Notes: a model not told the origin generated them from the letters alone. DNA of 64,000 nucleotides from Gilliamella apis (GCF_030758615.1 NZ_CP132381.1:1488001-1552000); one strand, 5' to 3'; counted from the first letter of the stretch, positions 10,125 through 20,557 are shown. Program-made: numbers and translations.

Positions 10125-11042
10125 ATGAAATTAACTTTTTTAGGGACAAGTGCCGGTTCACCAACCGCAGAACGTAATGTAAGTAGTGTTATGCTTGATC
10201 TTCGACAAGAACGAGGGCGATTATGGCTGTTTGATAGTGGTGAAGCAACGCAGATGCAAATGCAAAAGGCCAATTTTAGTTTAGCTAAATTGGAGATGAT
10301 ATTTTTGACTCATTTGCATGGTGATCATCTATTTGGTTTACCGGGTGTGTTAACCACTCGTTCATTAATGCAAAAGCAATCGGCATTAACGTTAGTTGGA
10401 CCTAAAGGTATTAAACAATTTATTCAAACAGTGATTGAAATTAGTTCTTCATGGCTTACTTACCCTTTAAATATTATTGAACTTGAACAAGATAGCTTAG
10501 TATTTGAAGATAATAAATTTCGCGTTGAAGCTAAATTATTGCAACATCGAGTCCCTTGTTTTGGTTATCGTATTGTTGAAAAGGATTTGCCTCCAAGCTT
10601 AGATATTGACAAATTGCAGCAAGATAATATTAATCCTGGTGTACACTACGCCGTTTTAAAAGAAGGGTTAACTGTTACTTTAGAAGATGGTAGAACGATT
10701 GATGGTAAGGATTATCAGGGCGATATTAAACGAGGCAAAAAAGTAGCTATATTGGGTGATACCATTCCTTGTCAAGCATCCATTGATTTAGCCGAAAACG
10801 TCGATTTATTAGTGCATGAGGCCACTCAGGAGCAAGCTTTTGAGGCAAAAGCCATTGAACGTGGGCACTCAACGACAATACATGCAGCCAACATTGCTAA
10901 GCAAGCTAAGGCTAAAAGGTTAATCATAACGCATATTAGCCCTAGATATAGTATACAAGATAATCAAAAACTGGTTAATGAAGCAAGGCGCGTCTTTGCT
11001 AATACTGAAATTGCCACTGATTTTGCCTCTTTTCAAGTTTAA
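10125..11042 (+). CDS. rnz: Ribonuclease Z / BN (tRNA 3' processing)
   Basis: Metallo-beta-lactamase-fold RNase of 305 aa that trims the 3' ends of tRNA precursors. The zinc motif HLHGDH is at residues 63-68, preceded by DSGE at about 37-40. Other metal ligands are visible as HRVPCFGYR, LGDT, HEAT and ITHISPRY. The N-terminus MKLTFLGTSAGSPTAERNVSS is typical of short-form tRNase Z. Length is that of the E. coli homologue (305 aa). It ends shortly before a small GC-rich hairpin at 11051-11065. Confidence 0.97.
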   Translation: MKLTFLGTSAGSPTAERNVSSVMLDLRQERGRLWLFDSGEATQMQMQKANFSLAKLEMIFLTHLHGDHLFGLPGVLTTRSLMQKQSALTLVGPKGIKQFIQTVIEISSSWLTYPLNIIELEQDSLVFEDNKFRVEAKLLQHRVPCFGYRIVEKDLPPSLDIDKLQQDNINPGVHYAVLKEGLTVTLEDGRTIDGKDYQGDIKRGKKVAILGDTIPCQASIDLAENVDLLVHEATQEQAFEAKAIERGHSTTIHAANIAKQAKAKRLIITHISPRYSIQDNQKLVNEARRVFANTEIATDFASFQV

Positions 11043-11050
11043 TCAATTAC

Positions 11051-11065
11051 GCCGACATTGTCGGC
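11051..11065. terminator. Weak hairpin after rnz
   Basis: Six-bp stem gccgac / gtcggc with an ATT loop, 8 bp past the rnz stop. There is no strong T-run, so it may be a weak terminator or a 3'-end stabiliser. Confidence 0.5.
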
Positions 11066-11156
11066 TATTACTAATCAAACTAATCAAAATTAAAACGATA
11101 ACAATAATTAAAACATGACTTTTCTTATATATTTTTACTATATCGAGATGACCATA

Positions 11157-11191
11157 TTTGTAAAAAATATTGAGAAGTCTATACCATCTTA
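11157..11191 (+). repeat. 35-bp intergenic repeat, copy A
   Basis: First of three direct copies of a 35-bp unit that begins tttgtaaaaaatattgagaa and continues with an agt-tatacc-ctta half. It differs from copy B at two positions. It lies between rnz and the flavin reductase gene. Confidence 0.85.
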
Positions 11192-11289
11192 TTTTTGCTT
11201 ATCTGAACTTAATTCCTTAGGACTAATTTGGTTATTAAACGGCCTTAATAAAATTATTTTATTTGTGATTTTGATAATAATTATGTCAT

Positions 11290-11850
11290 TTAGATTAATA
11301 TTCCTAATTTTTTCATCCAATTAACATAATCATCTGCACTTTTATTTACCTCATTCAAAGTAATTTTATCTGGGTAATCTGGTTCATTGTTTGCGCCATA
11401 AAGTGCAAACATAGGCTGATAATCAGCATGAACGTAATTCATTGTTAATTCGAAAGGTTTTAATATTTCCTCAAGCGTATATTGATATTGTCCTGTGCAG
11501 GAATAATCTGTTTTCTTAATACCAGCTGAAACCGCTAAAGCCACTTTTTTGTTATTTAATTTATCGCCTAAAGAACCGAAAGCCCAACCATAAGTAAAAA
11601 CGTCGTCAAACCATTGTTTTAACAGTGGTGGACAATTAAACCAATATATTGGGAACTGAATGACTAAATTCTGATGGTTTTCAATTAAATTTTGTTCAAA
11701 TTTAACGTCTATTTGTTGGGTTGGATAGCATAAATATATATCATGTATGGTTAGTTGTTCATAGTATTGATTTAATTTATTAAGCCAGCATCGATTAACA
11801 CTTGATGATGATAAATTTGGATGGGCTACAATCACTAAAGTTCGTTTCAT
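11290..11850 (-). CDS. NAD(P)H oxidoreductase, KefF/MdaB-type flavodoxin-fold
   Basis: Flavoprotein of 186 aa in the NAD(P)H dehydrogenase (quinone) / flavodoxin-like-fold family. Family marks are the N-terminal VIVAHPNLSSSSVN, the flavin-loop segment FPIYWFNCPPLLKQWFDDVFTYGWAFG, and a C-terminal helix. It would reduce quinones or electrophiles with two electrons. I use ATG 11850 (MKRTLVIV), with AAGGAA nine bases upstream, rather than TTG at 11856. It is divergent from an HxlR regulator, a common arrangement in which the regulator controls the reductase in response to electrophiles. Confidence 0.85.
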   Translation of the reverse strand: MKRTLVIVAHPNLSSSSVNRCWLNKLNQYYEQLTIHDIYLCYPTQQIDVKFEQNLIENHQNLVIQFPIYWFNCPPLLKQWFDDVFTYGWAFGSLGDKLNNKKVALAVSAGIKKTDYSCTGQYQYTLEEILKPFELTMNYVHADYQPMFALYGANNEPDYPDKITLNEVNKSADDYVNWMKKLGILI

Positions 11851-11962
11851 TCTCAATATTCCTTTTTGTTGTGATAAATCATCTTGTCATAGTAATATTG
11901 ATACAATTATTTTTGAAGTACGGTAATTGTTGTTATGTACTATCTTTAAGGAGAGTGTAAAT

Positions 11963-12310
11963 ATGGAAAAGCATCATTGTGCAGAAGATAATTTCGAGAA
12001 TAGTGGATTTAATTACACGCTCTCGATGATCAGAGGAAAATATAAGATTATTATTCTTTATTGGTTAAATGAAAATCAACCATCTATGCGCTTTAATGAA
12101 CTAAAACGTAGCATTAAAGAAATTTCCTTTAAAACATTGAGTAATACTTTAAAAGAAATGGAGAGAGATAAATTAATTTTTAGAAAAGAACACCCGCAAA
12201 TTCCACCAAAAGTTGAATATGGACTATTAGAACGGGGTAAAACACTAGTGCCTGTATTAGATATGCTTTGCCAATGGGGAAATATACATAAAGATGATAG
12301 CTTGGATTAA
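11963..12310 (+). CDS. HxlR-family transcriptional regulator
   Basis: Winged-helix regulator of 115 aa. The HxlR pattern is clear: an N-terminal cysteine (HHCAED), TLSMIRGKYKIIILYWL, MRFNELKRSI, FKTLSNTLKEMERDKLI and PPKVEYGLLERGKTL. ATG 11963 is preceded by AAGGAGAG at the right distance; an upstream in-frame start at 11927 is less likely. It is divergent from the flavin reductase gene at 11290-11850 (113 bp between the starts) and probably controls it. The Cys near the N-terminus may sense electrophiles as in related regulators, which is inference. Confidence 0.88.
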   Translation: MEKHHCAEDNFENSGFNYTLSMIRGKYKIIILYWLNENQPSMRFNELKRSIKEISFKTLSNTLKEMERDKLIFRKEHPQIPPKVEYGLLERGKTLVPVLDMLCQWGNIHKDDSLD

Positions 12311-12324
12311 TTTAGAAGCTAATT

Positions 12325-12359
12325 TTTGTAAAAAATATTGAGAAGTGTATACCACCTTA
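12325..12359 (+). repeat. 35-bp intergenic repeat, copy B
   Basis: Second copy of the unit described at 11157, in the same orientation, 15 bp after the HxlR stop codon. It differs from copy C at three positions. Confidence 0.85.
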
Positions 12360-12489
12360 AGATGAAAATGATTCATTAATATCATTTAGTATCACTATTT
12401 ACAGAAAAATTTTATTGATGATTGTAGTGGTTAGATAACTTTATAAATAAATTTTATTAAGTGATAAATGTAGGATGAAAAAGTAAGTT

Positions 12490-12524
12490 TTTGTAAAAAA
12501 TATTGAGGAGTGTATACCGTCTTA
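12490..12524 (+). repeat. 35-bp intergenic repeat, copy C
   Basis: Third direct copy of the unit, 131 bp after copy B, in the gap between the HxlR gene and argE. Confidence 0.85.
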
Positions 12525-12566
12525 ATTTAAAAGTAATGAACTATTTACTCTAATAGCATTAAGCTG

Positions 12567-12589
12567 ATTCGCCGACTTTGCCGGCGAAT
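12567..12589. terminator. Hairpin after argE
   Basis: Ten-base arms (attcgccgac / gccggcgaat) with one mismatch and a TTT loop, 9 bp past the argE stop. A T-run is lacking on the argE side, so termination strength is uncertain. Confidence 0.55.
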
Positions 12590-12597
12590 ATATTGAT

Positions 12598-13755
12598 TTA
12601 TAAGCAAAAATCTTTAATTAAATTTTCAATGGTTAATTTGGTCGGTTTTAAGAAATCCATAGAGATAAATTCATCTGGTTGATGAGCTTGCTCAATTGAG
12701 CCTGGTCCTAACACAATAGTTGGGGCGATTTGATTTAAATATGGCGCTTCAGTACTGTAGTTAACGGTTTGCGCGGTGTGACCAACCAGTTTTTCGATAT
12801 GATTTAATGCTGGATGATCTTTTTTACATTCATAGCCCGGTATTGGTGATACCTCATATTCGATGGAAACTCGATTAGGATATTGGTCCATGACGGGTTG
12901 TAATGCTTCACAAAGGGCATTATAAAGTGAGTCAATATCGTTATCTGGTAATACCCGAATATCAATAATCAATTCACAACAGCCACAGATACGATTAGCT
13001 GCATCACCACCATGAATAACGCCAAGATTCATGGTTGGATAAGGTACGCTAAAACCATCATTATGATATTGTTCTTTGAATTTTTGTTTCAAAATAAGTA
13101 ATTTTTCAATCACTAAATGCATGATTTCGATAGCATTAATACCTTTGTCTGGATCACTTGAATGGCCTGACTTACCAATAACTTTAATTGAATTAGATAT
13201 AAATCCTTTATGAGCACGAATAGGAATCAATGAGGTAGGTTCGCCGATAATCGTGCAGTCTGGTTGTAGTTGCGTTTGTTGGGCAAAAAATGAAGCGCCA
13301 GCCATTGATGTCTCTTCGTCTGCGGTGGCTAATACATAAATTGGTTTAGTTAATGTTTTAAGATCGATATCACGTAATGCATCTAATATAAATGCAAAAA
13401 ATCCTTTCATATCTGCCGTGCCTAGCCCATAGAGCTTATTATTTTCTTCGGTTAACTTGAATGGATCTTTTGTCCATTGCCCATCATCAAATGGCACAGT
13501 ATCACTATGACCACTCAATAATAGGCCGCCTTGAGTTTTATTGTCACTATTGGAATAGGTGGCTAACATATTAAATTTATTACGAGTATTTGGTACAGGT
13601 TGAATGTCAATTGTAAAACCTAAATCAGCAAACCATTGCGCTAATTTGTCAATTAGTGGCTTATTGGAATAATCTAATTTTTCATTGGTTACATTACTGA
13701 TAGTTGGCGTGGATATTAATTCATTATAAATTGTCAAAAAAGAAGGAAGAGCCAT
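12598..13755 (-). CDS. argE: Acetylornithine deacetylase
   Basis: Zinc M20-family amidohydrolase of 385 aa that releases acetate from N-acetylornithine in arginine synthesis. Catalytic segments are GHSDTVPFD (metal His and Asp), GTADMKG (bridging Asp), DEETSMAGA (general-base Glu), [14 protein letters not shown] and a C-terminal [14 protein letters not shown] (metal His). Length is close to E. coli ArgE (383 aa) and the residues between motifs agree. The gene is single here, away from argCBH, and divergent from a secreted-protein gene. No clear ARG box was found. Confidence 0.95.
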   Translation of the reverse strand: MALPSFLTIYNELISTPTISNVTNEKLDYSNKPLIDKLAQWFADLGFTIDIQPVPNTRNKFNMLATYSNSDNKTQGGLLLSGHSDTVPFDDGQWTKDPFKLTEENNKLYGLGTADMKGFFAFILDALRDIDLKTLTKPIYVLATADEETSMAGASFFAQQTQLQPDCTIIGEPTSLIPIRAHKGFISNSIKVIGKSGHSSDPDKGINAIEIMHLVIEKLLILKQKFKEQYHNDGFSVPYPTMNLGVIHGGDAANRICGCCELIIDIRVLPDNDIDSLYNALCEALQPVMDQYPNRVSIEYEVSPIPGYECKKDHPALNHIEKLVGHTAQTVNYSTEAPYLNQIAPTIVLGPGSIEQAHQPDEFISMDFLKPTKLTIENLIKDFCL

Positions 13756-14013
13756 AAAATCACCTTTATTAAATAAGTCCGCTGGGAAAAATATATTTAA
13801 TTACTATATTTCCTTACAGCACTGCTAGCAATAGTTTGTTGCTATTTTGTTAGACGGTTATTGATTAGCAACTAATTGTTTAATCATTGAATATTTCGCT
13901 ACTATTATAGTTAAAGATAGGCTAAATATTATTTGTCATTATTGTTATAATAACTTATTTTAAAGCTACTCAAAGTAAAAATTTATTATCAATAACTAAT
14001 AAGGAAATAGACA

Positions 14014-14637
14014 GTGAAGATTAAATTATTATGGTTTATTGGTTTACTCATGCCATTTTTCGCAAATGCACAAAATCCATCATTTGATGATGATTTTAGT
14101 CATTTATTAAAAAGCTTTACCCAATGTGATAAGACTTTTTTTTCGGATTTAAATCAAAAAAAATATCGTAATTATTTTCCAATCGTAAATTTACCAAATG
14201 GTTATAGCAAATTTGCCACTAAATCTATTAATCATCCCCAAAAAAATAGACTTACATTTGATCCACCGATTATCTTTAATGGTTTAAAAATCGAAAGTTT
14301 TGATCAGTCTCAATATATTAACGATGATCATCTAAAGTACTATTATTGGGGATTTAACACCGATAATACCTTTGAAGAGATTAAAAGTGCGTTACCATGG
14401 GTTGATTGGCAGATATCGGCTGATGGCACGCTTGATGTTGCCAATGCGTTATTTTATAAAAATGGAGTTTGGTCTGAGAATAAACATGTATTAACCAATG
14501 ACTCTCCAGTAAGAGGCACCGCTGAAAATTTATTGTTTCTTGAATATGATAGGTTTAGTGGCAAAGTCATGATTCAATGCACAGTTCAAGGTGATATTCC
14601 ATTAAAAGAATTAAGACGATTTAGACCGGATTTATGA
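14014..14637 (+). CDS. Secreted protein of unknown function (207 aa)
   Basis: I do not recognise this protein. It starts at GTG 14014, with AAGGAAA 10 bases upstream, and has a clear signal peptide (MKIKLLWFIGLLMPFFANAQ) with cleavage expected after ANA. The mature part has two cysteines, one early (TQCDKTFF) and one near the end (MIQCTVQG), which may form a disulfide. It has mixed composition and no membrane segment. It is likely periplasmic and stands alone, divergent from argE. Confidence 0.75.
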   Translation: MKIKLLWFIGLLMPFFANAQNPSFDDDFSHLLKSFTQCDKTFFSDLNQKKYRNYFPIVNLPNGYSKFATKSINHPQKNRLTFDPPIIFNGLKIESFDQSQYINDDHLKYYYWGFNTDNTFEEIKSALPWVDWQISADGTLDVANALFYKNGVWSENKHVLTNDSPVRGTAENLLFLEYDRFSGKVMIQCTVQGDIPLKELRRFRPDL

Positions 14638-15007
14638 TCTTTTTCAAAATAATCGTTTAACATTTATAAGATAATTCCAAATTAATTTTATATTGATTTG
14701 GAGTTTAATTTTTTTATTACCTTCATTCCATTGACTAAATCAATAATATATTAAAATATTCTCAATTAAATTAATTAGATATTCATTTTTTTGCTTTTCT
14801 TTATAAATCGTCATCTACGTTTATTGTAATCTATATTTAAAATTATAAATGACCTTTTTTAGCTTTTACTGCGTTTGTTTTGAGAGTTGATATTATTTAT
14901 AAAATACATTTGCTATGATGATCATATTGAAAATAAATCGCTTCTAACGATTAAATTTTTCGTTAAGGTTTATTATAGATTTGTCACTTTAGAATAAGGT
15001 GTTATTC
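14638..15007. other. 370-bp gap with a terminator-like hairpin
   Basis: Arms ccaaattaat (14677-14686) and attgatttgg (14692-14701) pair over ten positions with one G-U, followed by a T-rich stretch. This is a plausible terminator for the 14014 gene. The rest is AT-rich and should contain the promoter of yhiI. No other gene seen. Confidence 0.5.
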
Positions 15008-16081
15008 ATGAAACAAATAAACAAAAAATGGATTGTTATTGCAGTTGTGGTTGTTGTTATTGGTTTTATTTTGTGGCAGCAATTTAAACCTGATGGCTAT
15101 GGTGCCGATTTTACTAGTGGCAACGGACGTATTGAAGCTACTGAAATCAACATCTCTACTAAGCTAGCCGGTAGAATTGAAAAGATTAATGTTGAAGAAG
15201 GTGATTTTGTCGCTGCAGGTCAACCGCTAGTTATTATGCAAACTGATACGTTACAAGCGCAATTAAATGAAGCTCAAGCTCAACATCGACAAGCTATGAG
15301 TAATGAAGCGACATCAAAAGCACAAGTAGCTTTAAAAATGAGTGATAAAGTTGCAGCTTTAGCGGGTGTTACGCAAAGAGAAAGTGACTTAGATATAGCT
15401 AAAAAACATTTACAACGTACTACAGCGCTTTATCAAAAAGGAGCGATTTCAGTACAACAATTTGATGATGATACAGCTAAGGTAAATAGTGCCAAAGCGG
15501 CATTAGATTCAGCTAAATCACAAGTTACCGCTGCCGATGCTGCAATTGAAGCTGCTCAAGCTGGTGTAGAAAGTGCTAAATCAGCGATAAATGTAGCGTT
15601 AGCGAATATCAATAAAATTCAAGCTGATATTAATGATAGTACCTTAATCGCTCCTGTCGATGGACGTATTCAATATCGTATAGCCCAACCTGGTGAAGTT
15701 TTACCTTCAGGCGGAAAAGTATTAAATCTAGTCAATCTGTCAGATGTTTATTTGACTTTCTTTTTACCTGAAATGATTGCTGGAAAAGTAGGAATTGGTG
15801 ATGAAGTAAGATTAGTGTTGGATGCTTTACCTGGTAAAGCTATTTCAGCCAAAATTTCATTTGTATCTAGTGTTGCACAATTCACGCCTAAAACTGTTGA
15901 AACCAAAGATGAACGTCAAAAATTGATGTTTAGAGTTAAAGCACAATTAAGCCCAGAATTGTTAAGGTGTTATATCACTCATGTTAAAACCGGTCTTCCA
16001 GGCGTTGCATGGGTTAGACTTGATCCTAATACGGAATGGCCTGCTGGTTTATCTGATGTTGCAAAATGCCAAACAAAATAA
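15008..16081 (+). CDS. yhiI: HlyD-family membrane fusion protein YhiI
   Basis: Periplasmic adaptor subunit (357 aa) of the YhiI-RbbA-YhhJ export system. It has one N-terminal membrane anchor (WIVIAVVVVVIGFILWQ), then GNGRIEATEINISTKLAGRI as the lipoyl-like half, a long Ala/Gln-rich coiled coil (about residues 80-210), and LIAPVDGRIQYRIAQPGEVL as the second lipoyl half. The C-terminus includes SSVAQFTPKTVETKDERQKLMFRVKA, shared with E. coli YhiI. ATG 15008 has AAGG upstream; a GTG at 14999 is less likely. It is first in an operon with rbbA 13 bp later. Confidence 0.94.
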   Translation: MKQINKKWIVIAVVVVVIGFILWQQFKPDGYGADFTSGNGRIEATEINISTKLAGRIEKINVEEGDFVAAGQPLVIMQTDTLQAQLNEAQAQHRQAMSNEATSKAQVALKMSDKVAALAGVTQRESDLDIAKKHLQRTTALYQKGAISVQQFDDDTAKVNSAKAALDSAKSQVTAADAAIEAAQAGVESAKSAINVALANINKIQADINDSTLIAPVDGRIQYRIAQPGEVLPSGGKVLNLVNLSDVYLTFFLPEMIAGKVGIGDEVRLVLDALPGKAISAKISFVSSVAQFTPKTVETKDERQKLMFRVKAQLSPELLRCYITHVKTGLPGVAWVRLDPNTEWPAGLSDVAKCQTK

Positions 16082-16094
16082 TTGGAGATAGCAT

Positions 16095-18896
16095 ATGTCA
16101 GAATCGGATAAAAAGGATTTGACGTTACTTGCAGAAGGTAAAACCATTGAAGATGCAGTTGTTAATGTCAGCAATGTAACATTACATTATAAAAAAACTT
16201 GTGCACTCAATGATGTCAGTATTGCCATCCCACCAAGATGCATGGTGGGATTGATTGGTCCCGATGGGGTGGGTAAATCGAGTCTATTGTCTTTGATAGC
16301 TGGCGCGCATGTCATCCAAGAGGGATTAGTTTACGTTTTAGATGGGGATATGAAAGATAAAATCCATCGTCAAAACGTATGTACCCGTATTGCTTATATG
16401 CCACAAGGATTAGGTAAAAATCTTTATCCAACACTGTCAGTCGAAGAAAATTTACAATTTTTTGCCCGTTTATTTGGTAATGATGCAGCTGAAAGACGGC
16501 GACGTATCGATGAGTTAACCAAAAGTACCGGCTTATATCCTTTTTTATCTCGGCCTGCAGGTCGTCTTTCTGGTGGGATGAAACAAAAGGTAAGTTTATG
16601 TTCGGCTTTAATTCATGACCCCGATTTACTTATTCTTGATGAACCAACAACTGGTGTTGATCCGCTTTCTCGTGCACAATTTTGGCAACTCATTAATAAA
16701 ATCCGTGAGCAACGTCCACAAATGAGTGTCATTGTTGCTACCGCGTATATGGATGAGGCACAAAACTTTGATTGGTTAGTGGCAATGTATGGCGGTAAGA
16801 TCCTCGAAACAGGTACACCACAAGCGTTGTTAGCCAAAACAGCAAAAGATAATTTAGATGATGCTTTTATTCAATTAATGCCTGAAGATGCTAGAGAAGG
16901 TTATCAGGCCGTTGAAATCCCTCCATTAGATTTAAATCAAGATTTAAAAGTAGCAATCGAAGCAAAAGGATTAACTAAGCAATTTGGCGATTTTATTGCG
17001 GTTGATCATGTTAATTTCTCCATAAAACAAGGTGAGATTTTTGGTTTTTTAGGATCAAATGGTTGCGGTAAATCAACCACCATGAAGATGTTAACTGGTC
17101 TATTACCAATTTCGTCAGGTGAAGCGTGGTTATTTGGTAAACCGGTTGATGCCAGTGATATTAATGTAAGACGCCATTTAGGTTATATGTCGCAGGCGTT
17201 CTCACTTTATAGTGAATTGACGGTTGAACAAAACCTCGTGTTACATGCTCGTCTATTTGGTATTGAAGAAAGTAAAATACCAGCACGAGTTGAGGAGTTA
17301 GTTAAGCGTTTTGGTTTGGAAAATGAATTAAAAAGTTTGCCAGATAGTCTACCGTTAGGCGTTAAGCAAAGACTTTCTTTATCGGTCGCTGTGGTTCACA
17401 ATCCTGAAATACTTATTCTTGATGAACCTACTTCCGGTGTCGATCCGATTGCTCGTGATGACTTTTGGCGTTTAATTATTGAGCTTTCCCGAAAAGATAA
17501 AGTCACCGTATTTATCACTACTCATTTTATGAATGAAGCGGCACGTTGTGATAGGATTTCGTTAATGCATGCTGGTAAAGTTTTAGCCAGTGATACGCCA
17601 GATAATATCATTCATTCTAAAGATGCGAAAACCCTTGAAGAGGCTTTTATTCGATATTTAGTTGATGCAGGCGCTGATGATACGAGTAATGATGAAAAAG
17701 TTAGTGAAATGCCTAAAGCTGTAGTTAATGATAATGAGCAAGTTAAAATCAATGCGCATCATCTACAAGGATTTAGTCTAACTCGTTTGATTGGTTGTCT
17801 ATGGCGTGAAACACTTGAGTTATCTCGTGATCCATTGCGCGCTTTATTGGCACTGTTAGGTTCAGCGATATTAATGTTGGTGATGGGCTATGGTATCACG
17901 ATGGATGTTGAGGACTTAAATTTTGCAGTATTAGATCGTGATCAAACGATTACCAGTCAAAACTATATTACTAATTTATCTGGCTCTAAGCGTTATTTTA
18001 TTGAGAAACCGCCAATCACTGATTATGATGATATGGACCATAGGATGAGAAGTAATGAGATAGCGTTGGCTATTGAAATGCCACCTAATTTTGGCCATGA
18101 TATTCAACGCGGTGATCCAGTTAATATCGGTATCTGGATTGATGGGGCCATGCCATTACGTGCCGACACAATTAAAGGATATGTACAAGGTATGCACCTT
18201 GCGTGGTTAAGTGACAAAATAAAAACCACCACCGGTACCGCATCTAGCTCATTGGCAAATATTGAGACCCGTTATCGTTATAATCCAGATATTAAAAGTT
18301 TGCAAGCGATGGTGCCTGCGGTCATTCCTATTTTACTCTTAATGATTCCGTCAATGTTAGCGGCATTATCCGTAGTGCGTGAAAAAGAGATGGGATCAAT
18401 AATTAACTTATATGTAACGCCTGTTACTCGAACTGAGTTTTTATTAGGTAAACAAGTTCCTTATATTGTTATTTCGATGCTTAGCTTCTTATTACTGCTA
18501 CTTATGGCGGTTACGATATTTGGTGTACCGATAAAAGGAAGTTTGCTAACTTTATGTTTAGCTGGATTGGCTTATTGTATTATTGCGACAGGCTTTGGCT
18601 TACTTGCCTCAACCGTAACACGTAGTCAAATTGCGGTTATATTTTTGACATGTGTTGGTACTATGTTACCGGCGATACAATTTTCGGGGTTACTCAATCC
18701 AGTAGCATCATTAGAAGGGAGTGGGAGATATATTGGTGAAGTCTATCCAACTACCCATATGCTTATTATTGCTCGGGGTGTTTTCAATAAGGCATTAGGA
18801 TTTTTTGATTTACATAACTCGATATTTACTTTACTTATCACTATTCCGATTATACTTGGTGCAAGTATATTCCTCCTCAAGAAACAAGAAGGATAG
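16095..18896 (+). CDS. rbbA: RbbA: double ABC ATPase fused to an ABC-2 permease
   Basis: Large 933-aa protein with two ABC domains and a C-terminal membrane domain. Walker A motifs are GPDGVGKSS (about 55-63) and GSNGCGKST (about 320); signature motifs are LSGGMKQK and a second, degenerate [10 protein letters not shown]; Walker B motifs run into [11 protein letters not shown] and [11 protein letters not shown]. From about residue 570 there is an ABC-2 permease with six helices ([18 protein letters not shown] first). It aligns along its length with E. coli RbbA (YhiH), described as a ribosome-bound ATPase; the fused permease points to export. The true role and substrate are unresolved. It lies between the adaptor YhiI and the second permease YhhJ. 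Confidence 0.95.
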   Translation: MSESDKKDLTLLAEGKTIEDAVVNVSNVTLHYKKTCALNDVSIAIPPRCMVGLIGPDGVGKSSLLSLIAGAHVIQEGLVYVLDGDMKDKIHRQNVCTRIAYMPQGLGKNLYPTLSVEENLQFFARLFGNDAAERRRRIDELTKSTGLYPFLSRPAGRLSGGMKQKVSLCSALIHDPDLLILDEPTTGVDPLSRAQFWQLINKIREQRPQMSVIVATAYMDEAQNFDWLVAMYGGKILETGTPQALLAKTAKDNLDDAFIQLMPEDAREGYQAVEIPPLDLNQDLKVAIEAKGLTKQFGDFIAVDHVNFSIKQGEIFGFLGSNGCGKSTTMKMLTGLLPISSGEAWLFGKPVDASDINVRRHLGYMSQAFSLYSELTVEQNLVLHARLFGIEESKIPARVEELVKRFGLENELKSLPDSLPLGVKQRLSLSVAVVHNPEILILDEPTSGVDPIARDDFWRLIIELSRKDKVTVFITTHFMNEAARCDRISLMHAGKVLASDTPDNIIHSKDAKTLEEAFIRYLVDAGADDTSNDEKVSEMPKAVVNDNEQVKINAHHLQGFSLTRLIGCLWRETLELSRDPLRALLALLGSAILMLVMGYGITMDVEDLNFAVLDRDQTITSQNYITNLSGSKRYFIEKPPITDYDDMDHRMRSNEIALAIEMPPNFGHDIQRGDPVNIGIWIDGAMPLRADTIKGYVQGMHLAWLSDKIKTTTGTASSSLANIETRYRYNPDIKSLQAMVPAVIPILLLMIPSMLAALSVVREKEMGSIINLYVTPVTRTEFLLGKQVPYIVISMLSFLLLLLMAVTIFGVPIKGSLLTLCLAGLAYCIIATGFGLLASTVTRSQIAVIFLTCVGTMLPAIQFSGLLNPVASLEGSGRYIGEVYPTTHMLIIARGVFNKALGFFDLHNSIFTLLITIPIILGASIFLLKKQEG

Positions 18897-18901
18897 ATAT
18901 T

Positions 18902-20032
18902 ATGCAAAGTTTTATTAATATTTATCGCTTAGGTATTAAAGAGTTATGGGGATTGATTCGTGATCCAATCATGTTATTGTTAATCGCCTACTGCTTTACG
19001 CTGGATATTTATACCGCAGCCACCGCAACTTCAGATTCACTTCATCATGCTTCAATTGCGGTGGTTGATGAAGACGATTCGCCTTTATCAAGGCAAATTA
19101 TCGCAGCGCTTTATCCACCAATGTTTAATAAGCCTGTTAAATTAAATTCAATGGATGAAGTTGATCGTGGAATGGATACCGATAGTTATACTTTTGCATT
19201 AAATATACCACCTAATTTTCAACGCGATGTGTTAAATAACCAAAATCCAGAAATTCAGCTGAATATTGATGCAACCCGAATGGGACAGGCTTTTGTTGGT
19301 AATGGTTATATTACGCAAATTGTCACCAGCGAAATAACTAAATACTTTAATCAAATTGATAAACCAACCAGTTTGCCGGTTAATATTGAGGTTCATGCGG
19401 CCTTTAATCCTAATTTAACTCGTTCTTGGTTTGGTTCTGTCATGGAGATTATCAATATTGTTACCACATTGTCGATTATTTTAACTGGTGCGGCGTTAAT
19501 GAAAGAGCGTGAGCATGGTACTATCGATCACTTGCTGTCAATGCCTGTGACTCCATTTCAAATCATGATTTCTAAAGTTTGGTCCATGGGGCTGGTGGTA
19601 CTTGTTTCAACGTGGGGGGCACTGTTAGTCGTTGTTCATGGTTGGTTAAATGTGCCAATTGAGGGCTCGATTACTTTATTTTTAATTGGTGCTGCTTTGC
19701 ATTTATTCGTGACAACGTCACTCGGTATCTTTATGGCGACGGTGGCTAAATCAACCGCACAATTTGCGATGCTATTTATTTTGATTCTTCTACCGTTACA
19801 GATGCTTTCAGGTGGTAGTACGCCAAGAGAAAGTATGCCGGAAGTGGTGCAAAATATTATGTTATTTGCACCTACAACCCATTTTGTCGAATTAGGGCAG
19901 GCAATTTTATATCGAGGGGCTGGTTTAAGTGTGGTTTGGACCTCGTATGCGTGGCTATTAGGAATCGGTAGTGTGTTTTTCCTTATTGCGCTTAAACGTT
20001 TTCGTAGTTCAATTGTTAATATGGGCTCTTAA
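18902..20032 (+). CDS. yhhJ: ABC-2 permease YhhJ
   Basis: Inner-membrane permease (376 aa) of the ABC-2 type, partner of RbbA. It has one N-terminal helix, a large periplasmic region of about 150 residues (with FALNIPPNFQRDVL and DATRMGQAFVGNGYI), and five C-terminal helices including KEREHGTIDHLLSMPVTPFQIMISKVWSMG, the coupling region. LPLQMLSGGSTPRESMP is typical of YhhJ. It starts 5 bp after rbbA, so the two are tightly coupled. Function follows the operon: export of an unknown substrate across the envelope with YhiI. Confidence 0.94.
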   Translation: MQSFINIYRLGIKELWGLIRDPIMLLLIAYCFTLDIYTAATATSDSLHHASIAVVDEDDSPLSRQIIAALYPPMFNKPVKLNSMDEVDRGMDTDSYTFALNIPPNFQRDVLNNQNPEIQLNIDATRMGQAFVGNGYITQIVTSEITKYFNQIDKPTSLPVNIEVHAAFNPNLTRSWFGSVMEIINIVTTLSIILTGAALMKEREHGTIDHLLSMPVTPFQIMISKVWSMGLVVLVSTWGALLVVVHGWLNVPIEGSITLFLIGAALHLFVTTSLGIFMATVAKSTAQFAMLFILILLPLQMLSGGSTPRESMPEVVQNIMLFAPTTHFVELGQAILYRGAGLSVVWTSYAWLLGIGSVFFLIALKRFRSSIVNMGS

Positions 20033-20103
20033 CTTTATTAATAATAATGTGCAAAAATTAACTTTATTTGTACTTAACAATTTAAATTATTGAAGTTTTT
20101 TTT

Positions 20104-20529
20104 ATGAAAAAGATTCATTTACAAAAATATATTATTGCAATTTTAACTGTTATTACTATTCCTTTTGCAATGGCCGAGTCTTCAGATAATGTTGATAGTA
20201 ATACAACTGAAGCTATTCCCGTCTATGATTCAAGAACTGAATTTTTAGATATCAATAACAAGGCAACTGAATTTATTACCGCTTATAATAAAGCGCATCA
20301 TACTAATTTACATATTGTCGAAGTAAATGGAAAAGATTATTTACCTCGTTGTCTTGTACCATTAAAAGCTGGTTGGAAGAAAGCAGAAGTTCATGGCGGT
20401 AAAATTCCTTTTCGATATGTTATTTCTATTTCTTGTGAAAAATCGAAGGATGATAGATATAGAAAAAAATGGGATATTGATGTGCATGTTCGCAATGAAC
20501 AAGGTAATTCAATTCAATCAATTGATTAA
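20104..20529 (+). CDS. Secreted small protein of unknown function (141 aa)
   Basis: Not recognised. It has a signal peptide (IIAILTVITIPFAMA, cleaved before ESSD) and a mature part of about 115 residues with two cysteines (LPRCLVPLKAGWK and ISISCEKSKDD), which may be joined by a disulfide. The C-terminal segment reads like beta strands. It follows yhhJ by 71 bp in the same direction and could be read from the same transcript, but nothing links its function to the exporter. It converges with umuC. Confidence 0.7.
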   Translation: MKKIHLQKYIIAILTVITIPFAMAESSDNVDSNTTEAIPVYDSRTEFLDINNKATEFITAYNKAHHTNLHIVEVNGKDYLPRCLVPLKAGWKKAEVHGGKIPFRYVISISCEKSKDDRYRKKWDIDVHVRNEQGNSIQSID

Positions 20530-20557
20530 ATTATTATCTTAGCGGTTAATCCGTTAT

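Noticed and set aside
11115..11324. A 69-aa forward ORF in the gap after rnz
   Set aside because: It is AT-rich, overlaps the 35-bp repeat and the end of the reductase gene, and has no ribosome binding site or recognisable sequence.
11157..12524. CRISPR array from the 35-bp repeats
   Set aside because: Only three copies with very unequal, long spacing and no cas genes.
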